In this document: one piece after another, positions 9,316 to 12,413 of the stretch | Position numbering within the stretch: position 1 is the first letter of the stretch | Layout of the letters: each line of letters starts with the position of its first letter | Notes under the pieces: generated by a model | What the model was told of the DNA's origin: nothing | What the model saw: the letters and a program-made list of their open reading frames with translations, nothing else | Databases searched by the model: none | Source: Stephanodiscus triporus | Taxonomy: Eukaryota > Bacillariophyta > Thalassiosirophyceae > Thalassiosirales > Thalassiosiraceae | Assembly: GCA_036939755.1 (NCBI GenBank) | Contig: JALLAZ010000740.1 | Coordinates: 1-12,413 of the forward strand | Reading direction: 5' to 3' | Length of the DNA stretch: 12,413 bases | Translations under genes and position numbers: made by a program

Positions 9316-9833
9316 GACGATGACCCGTCGGCGACATGCGCGCGATCGCGTAGCGGCAAAGTCGCGAGAATGCCGGCAGCATGAAAAAATCGCCAACGCC
9401 CTCGAGGGTGCCGCGCCAGCTGTGAAAGCCCAGGGGCAGGCAAAAGTACTTGAGCCTCGACGGGTAGCGCCCGACCTCGTCATCGTCCCGATCGACGATC
9501 CCGTCGTCGACGATGACCCCCGTCGTGGTATCCATCGCGAGATCGCGGCCGTCGACATCGCGAGCGGGCGGCGGCGGCGGCGGCGGGGCGTTCTCCTCGT
9601 CATTGTTGGCGTCGGCGTCCTCGACGCCGTGGCCGCGTTCGGGAGATTCGACGCCCGTCGCGGCGTCGTCATCCTCGTCATCGTCGTCGTCGTTCGATCC
9701 CGATGCGGTCGATCCTTCGATACCACCCGGCGAGGAGGAACGATGATCGTCCCCCCGTCCCATGTTACGGATGGCATCGAGGAGGGTACCCTCCACGCAT
9801 CTGCCATCCTCGTTGACATCGTCGTCGCTCCTC

Positions 9834-9865
<32 letters not shown>

Positions 9866-11185
9866 GTCCGTTAGGATGTTGACGAGGCTGCCCTTGCCCC
9901 CGCCCCCCGCACCGCAATCGCGCGAATTCGCGAAGTGCCGCCGAGGATCGTCCTCCGGGAAGAGGTCGTACGCGGTCTTCTTTCGCATCGTCGTCGTCGT
10001 CGCCGCCGGTACGACGGTCGTCGCCGTCGCCTCCTTCGTCCCCCCCCCTTCTTCTTCCCCGTCCTCGTCCGCGCGGTCCTTCGGGACGGCGGCGGCGGAC
10101 GACGTTGTGCCATCATTATCATCGTCGTCGTCGTCGTTATTGACCTCCACGGGGGGAACTGCCGCCGCCGCCGCCTCCTTCCTTCGCCCGACCGAGTACC
10201 TGGCATCGTCCCCGAGGTACAAGTGTCCGTATTCCCCCCTGTACTCCGGATAAAATTCGTACCCGTCCTCGTCGACGACGACGACGTCATTCTCGTCGCC
10301 GTTCGTCGACGACGAAGACGTCGATTTTTTTTTCCGTCGTCGTCGTCGAGCGGCGGCGGAGGAGGAGGGGGCGGGGCCGCGATAGTTGTTGATGCGATTG
10401 CGATGGTACCACCCGGCGCGACAGCGGCCGTACCGTCCGCGCATTTCCCTCATCTCCCTCGCCTCGTACGCTCGACGGGAATAGTCCACGTAATCCGCGT
10501 CGAGGTTGATGAATAGTATTTCGAACAACGCCGGACGGACCGCCACGGGCCGCCGACTTCCGCCGGCAGTCGATGAGCATCGCCGCCCCCCCCTCCTACC
10601 CGTCGAGCCGTCGTCGGCCGCGTCGTCCTCCTCCTCGTCGTCGTCGTCGTCGTCCCCGTCCCCGCCGCGCCACAAACTCCGACTGGTCATGAGGGGCGGC
10701 GGGCTCCTGTCCGGCTGGCTCAGGCGCTTCCGATCGTACACGTACTTCCCCACCAGGGGGTCCCTCCGAAATATCTCGTACCCAAGGAGGCACGCGAGTC
10801 CGACGACGACCGCGAAGGCCGCCGTCAGTCGGACGGAATCCCAAGTTATCAAAGCCTCGTACGCCTGATTCGAGATCAACGTCGAATCGTCGCAGTATTG
10901 CGATGATAATAATTCGACGTCGTCGTCGTCGTTTTCGTCGTTCCCGTTTCCCCCCCCTCCCGACCCCCCCCCCTCCTCCGCCGCCGCCGCCGACGACAAC
11001 GACGCGAGGAGGAGGAGTAGGAACGACCTGGCGACGACGATGTCGACCGCGGCCGCGAGGACGACGACGACGACGACGGACGACGACGATCGCGACGACG
11101 AAGATCGGGACGACGACGCTCTCCTCCTTCGCGGGGGGGCGGCCGTCGACGACGAGGGGGACGGGGGCGGAGGCGGAGGCGACAT
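6422..11185 (-). CDS. OSCA/CSC1/TMEM63-family (DUF221) channel-like membrane protein, 8 exons
   Basis: Exons, in coding order: 11185-8938, 8854-8744, 8652-8432, 8336-8012, 7918-7670, 7588-7157, 7078-7027, 6920-6422. The sum is 4137 nt, exactly 1378 codons plus stop. All seven introns are GT-AG, 78 to 106 bp. Residues 37-69 are hydrophobic (signal peptide or anchor), 118-138 the first channel helix, 143-575 a low-complexity linker, 590-750 the RSN1_TM part (SEGEKELLRCAGLD, then LVFVLPVYD). About 777-1010 is the cytosolic PHM7_cyt domain (CIVECVPKSHRSDKNL; ITEDAPDPRDLFWSNV), followed by the multi-helix RSN1_7TM pore region. The family forms mechanically or osmotically gated, calcium-permeable cation channels; that role is inferred from homology. 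The start at 11185 was chosen because AT-rich, unconserved sequence lies upstream, although the frame stays open to 11482. The C-terminal 60 residues are not family-like, so the last exon end is uncertain. Confidence 0.85.
9284..9307. repeat. (GTC)n microsatellite within exon 1
   Basis: Eight perfect GTC units on the plus strand. On the coding strand they read GAC and encode the poly-Asp tract just before the RSN1_TM region (about residues 627-635). Confidence 0.85.
9835..9864. repeat. (TCG)n microsatellite within exon 1
   Basis: Ten perfect TCG units on the plus strand. On the coding strand the same repeat is read in a different frame (ACG) and gives poly-Thr rather than poly-Asp. Confidence 0.85.
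10627..10655. repeat. (TCG/TCC)n triplet tract within exon 1
   Basis: Plus strand CTCCTCCTCGTCGTCGTCG and onward. It encodes the mixed Asp/Glu run (about residues 178-188) that follows the first channel helix. Confidence 0.75.
11055..11100. repeat. (GAC)n triplet tract in the signal/anchor region
   Basis: Here the repeat is in the opposite orientation to the others in the exon: plus-strand GACGACGACGAC, so the coding strand reads GTC and TCG, giving the poly-Val and Ser runs at residues about 24-42. The hydrophobic start of the protein is therefore partly built from the same triplet. Confidence 0.75.
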
Positions 11186-11508
11186 CTTCTCTTCCGACGG
11201 GCCTGCGTGCCGCGCGAATGACTTTTTTTTGGCGGAGAACGAAAATCTAAAAACTCTCGCCCTTTTTTTCAACACAGCATGACATATGGTACATATTATG
11301 TAGTATTTCCCAAGTTGTTGGAGTGAGTGGACGACGGGCAGAACGGAAAGACTCAAAGAGCGTTTGCGTGATACCATACTCCGTAGGAAGTCACGAAGGA
11401 ATTGTATCGTAATTCGTAATTCAAACGAAGCGTCGGGGGAAAATATTGTTTTGGAAATTGTAGAGTACTGTACGTTTGGCATGAATGTACCGTACCACCC
11501 CCAAATTT
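11186..11508. other. Upstream flank / probable 5'UTR and promoter of the channel gene
   Basis: The channel reading frame stays open on the minus strand to 11482 with no conserved content. Poly-T and poly-A runs and lower G+C mark it as non-coding. No clear TATA box or Inr element could be singled out. Confidence 0.4.
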
Positions 11509-11662
11509 AAGGCAAATTCACCACAACCCCTGGTGTGCTGCTATCTACTAACCACCATATTTTATGGTTGCAAGGACTAGATAGTTTAATGTGTGAACTA
11601 GTCCTTGCAACCATAAAATAATATGTGGTGGCACCACTGGAAGTTGGCCCTGAATTTGCCTT
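11509..11662. mobile_element. MITE-like foldback element, 154 bp
   Basis: The ends are a perfect 12-bp inverted repeat: AAGGCAAATTCA at 11509-11520 and TGAATTTGCCTT at 11651-11662. Inside, arms 11552-11580 and 11598-11631 pair with a 23-nt perfect stretch (TATTTTATGGTTGCAAGGAC then TAG) around a 17-nt loop. The region between the outer and inner arms pairs imperfectly. It encodes nothing. The shape fits a non-autonomous DNA transposon of foldback type. A clean target-site duplication is not visible (AATTT on the left, CAATT on the right), so family is unassigned. A hairpin transcript is the other possibility. Confidence 0.6.
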
Positions 11663-11702
11663 CAATTAGAAGGTCGGATTAATGAGAGGAGACTTGCAGT
11701 GA

Positions 11703-11804
11703 GTTTACTTAAGTAAATTTAAAATCTAAATTAGATATCCACTTCAGTATTTTGAAACTAACTATGAAATTCTGTTAAGTCATTATTATTTTTCTTAAGT
11801 AAAC
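11703..11804. repeat. AT-rich unit bounded by 11-bp inverted repeats
   Basis: GTTTACTTAAG at 11703-11713 and its exact reverse complement CTTAAGTAAAC at 11794-11804 enclose 80 bp of AT-rich sequence. The left end is itself part of the palindrome TTTACTTAAGTAAA. It may be a small MITE, but short AT-rich repeats can arise by chance. Confidence 0.35.
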
Positions 11805-11961
11805 CACAATCAATCATATCTCAGCCAATAATGATCACCATGCCATGCCCCAAGTGAGACTTCCTATTTTTTTGACCTGCCCTACAATAATCTCAGCAGG
11901 GGGGAAGTGAAAATATCGATTTTCAGGGACCCGATGATAAATTTGGGTCAAACGTACAGTA

Positions 11962-12102
11962 ATACCAATTCGTATCATGTTCTGATACAAACTCGTTATA
12001 TGAATTCACACAATACCAATTTGTACATATCATAACAACATGATATGAATTTGTATCATACGAATTAATAAAACCAATTTTTATCATACAAATTCGTATC
12101 AA
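11962..12102. repeat. Cluster of degenerate ACCAATTYGTAYCAT repeats
   Basis: Copies start near 11964, 12015 and 12073 (51 and 58 bp apart) and related motifs occur in inverted orientation, including a 19-nt near-palindrome at 12048-12066. A 91-codon minus-strand frame over this area repeats the same residues because of the DNA repeat and does not look like a protein. Confidence 0.5.
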
Positions 12103-12263
12103 TCCGCATTTTGGTGGACAGAAATTAAATAGTTCTGTCCTAAAAAAGAGATTCCCCCTTGAGCCCAGGTATGTAGAAATTTGTAGAATGGGTACCATGG
12201 CAATTAAGACGCAATCTGAAAAGAGAGATGGTATGAGTTGGAATACCGTATCTCCTTATCAGG

Positions 12264-12287
12264 TTGTGGTAGCGTTTACTACCACAA
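12264..12287. repeat. Short hairpin
   Basis: TTGTGGTAG at 12264-12272 and CTACCACAA at 12279-12287 form a 9-bp perfect stem with a 6-nt loop. Function unknown. Confidence 0.45.
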
Positions 12288-12336
12288 ACCTATTTTTGGT
12301 ACACGTACGTACTTTTACCTATGTAGACTCAGTCTG

Positions 12337-12409
12337 AGACCCCCCGACCCTGATACCATTGGAAAGCTGAGATTCTCAGCTTTCACCATGTGGTATTAGT
12401 TTGGGGTCT
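12337..12409. repeat. 73-bp imperfect foldback at the window end
   Basis: The centre is GAAAGCTGAGA (12362-12372), one T, then TCTCAGCTTTC (12374-12384), a perfect 11-bp inverted repeat. Pairing extends outward with mismatches (TGATACCA against TGGTATTA; AGACCCC against GGGGTCT) to 12337 and 12409. It may be a whole small foldback element or one end of a longer one that leaves the window. Confidence 0.5.
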
Positions 12410-12413
12410 TACA

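Larger units (their letters stand above)
8938..11185 (-). other. Exon 1 of the channel gene: repeat-rich N-terminus and linker
   Basis: This exon supplies 749 of 1378 residues. Apart from the helix at 118-138, an ordered-looking segment near 216-270 (ALFEILFINLDADYVDYSRR) and the RSN1_TM part after 576, it is built from runs of Asp, Glu, Ser, Thr, Pro, Arg and Gly. The DNA is visibly richer in G+C than exons 2 to 8. OSCA proteins I know have a much shorter loop between the first two helices. The exon ends in a good donor (AAG|GTAAGG), and its last codons join exon 2 to give WIEWEVFIKLRHEFLARGDT, a family-typical junction, so exon 1 belongs to this gene. Confidence 0.75.

Noticed and set aside
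9086..10516. Long plus-strand open frames (9086-9874, 9762-10253, 9935-10516) antisense to exon 1
   Set aside because: They are by-products of stop-free GTC/GAC repeats. Their translations are Arg/Val/Ser homopolymers with no domain, while the minus strand carries conserved channel helices joined by good splice sites.
11186..11482. N-terminal extension of the channel protein to 11482
   Set aside because: The frame is open, but the extra 99 residues show no family content, the DNA is AT-rich with homopolymer runs, and the ATG at 11185 has an A at -3 and begins the G+C-rich coding exon. It remains possible.
11923..12198. 91-codon minus-strand frame
   Set aside because: It lies over the AT-rich repeat cluster, its residues repeat with the DNA, and no domain or splice context supports it.

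Overview
The window is nuclear DNA from a eukaryote, most likely a diatom or related stramenopile alga. This is inferred from short GT-AG introns (78 to 106 bp) in a split membrane-protein gene, a Ty1/copia retrotransposon whose gag-pol resembles the CoDi-type elements of diatoms, and long GTC/GAC triplet tracts inside a coding exon. No bacterial-style operon, rRNA, tRNA or CRISPR array was seen.

Layout: (1) 1-763 holds a decayed open frame on the minus strand (4-684) that resembles the part of a non-LTR-type reverse transcriptase downstream of its catalytic core. (2) 764-6269 is a complete but dead Ty1/copia element on the minus strand, with two 199-bp LTRs (764-962 and 6071-6269). Between them, gag, protease, integrase, reverse transcriptase and RNase H can be read in that order from 6013 down to about 1100, broken by at least ten frame changes and eight in-frame stops. 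No target-site duplication flanks it. (3) 6270-6421 is a short spacer or 3'UTR. (4) 6422-11185, minus strand, is one gene of eight exons (4137 nt, 1378 aa) for an OSCA/CSC1/TMEM63-family (DUF221) membrane channel. Its first exon carries an unusually long, acidic, triplet-repeat-rich linker between the first and second membrane segments of the channel. (5) 11186-12413 is the AT-rich upstream flank. I see no convincing gene there, but it holds several foldback structures: a 154-bp MITE-like palindrome (11509-11662), a 102-bp inverted-repeat unit (11703-11804), an AT-rich repeat cluster (11962-12102) and two hairpins (12264-12287 and 12337-12409).

Only the OSCA-like gene appears intact. It would encode a calcium-permeable, mechanically or osmotically gated cation channel. 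The retrotransposon lies about 150 bp beyond its stop codon in the same orientation, so read-through into the element, or loss of an original 3' end, is possible. Nothing here is clearly a new multi-gene system. The most unusual items are the repeat-built linker of the channel, the strong bias of the retroelement's stops toward TGA at arginine positions, and the cluster of foldback DNA upstream of the gene.
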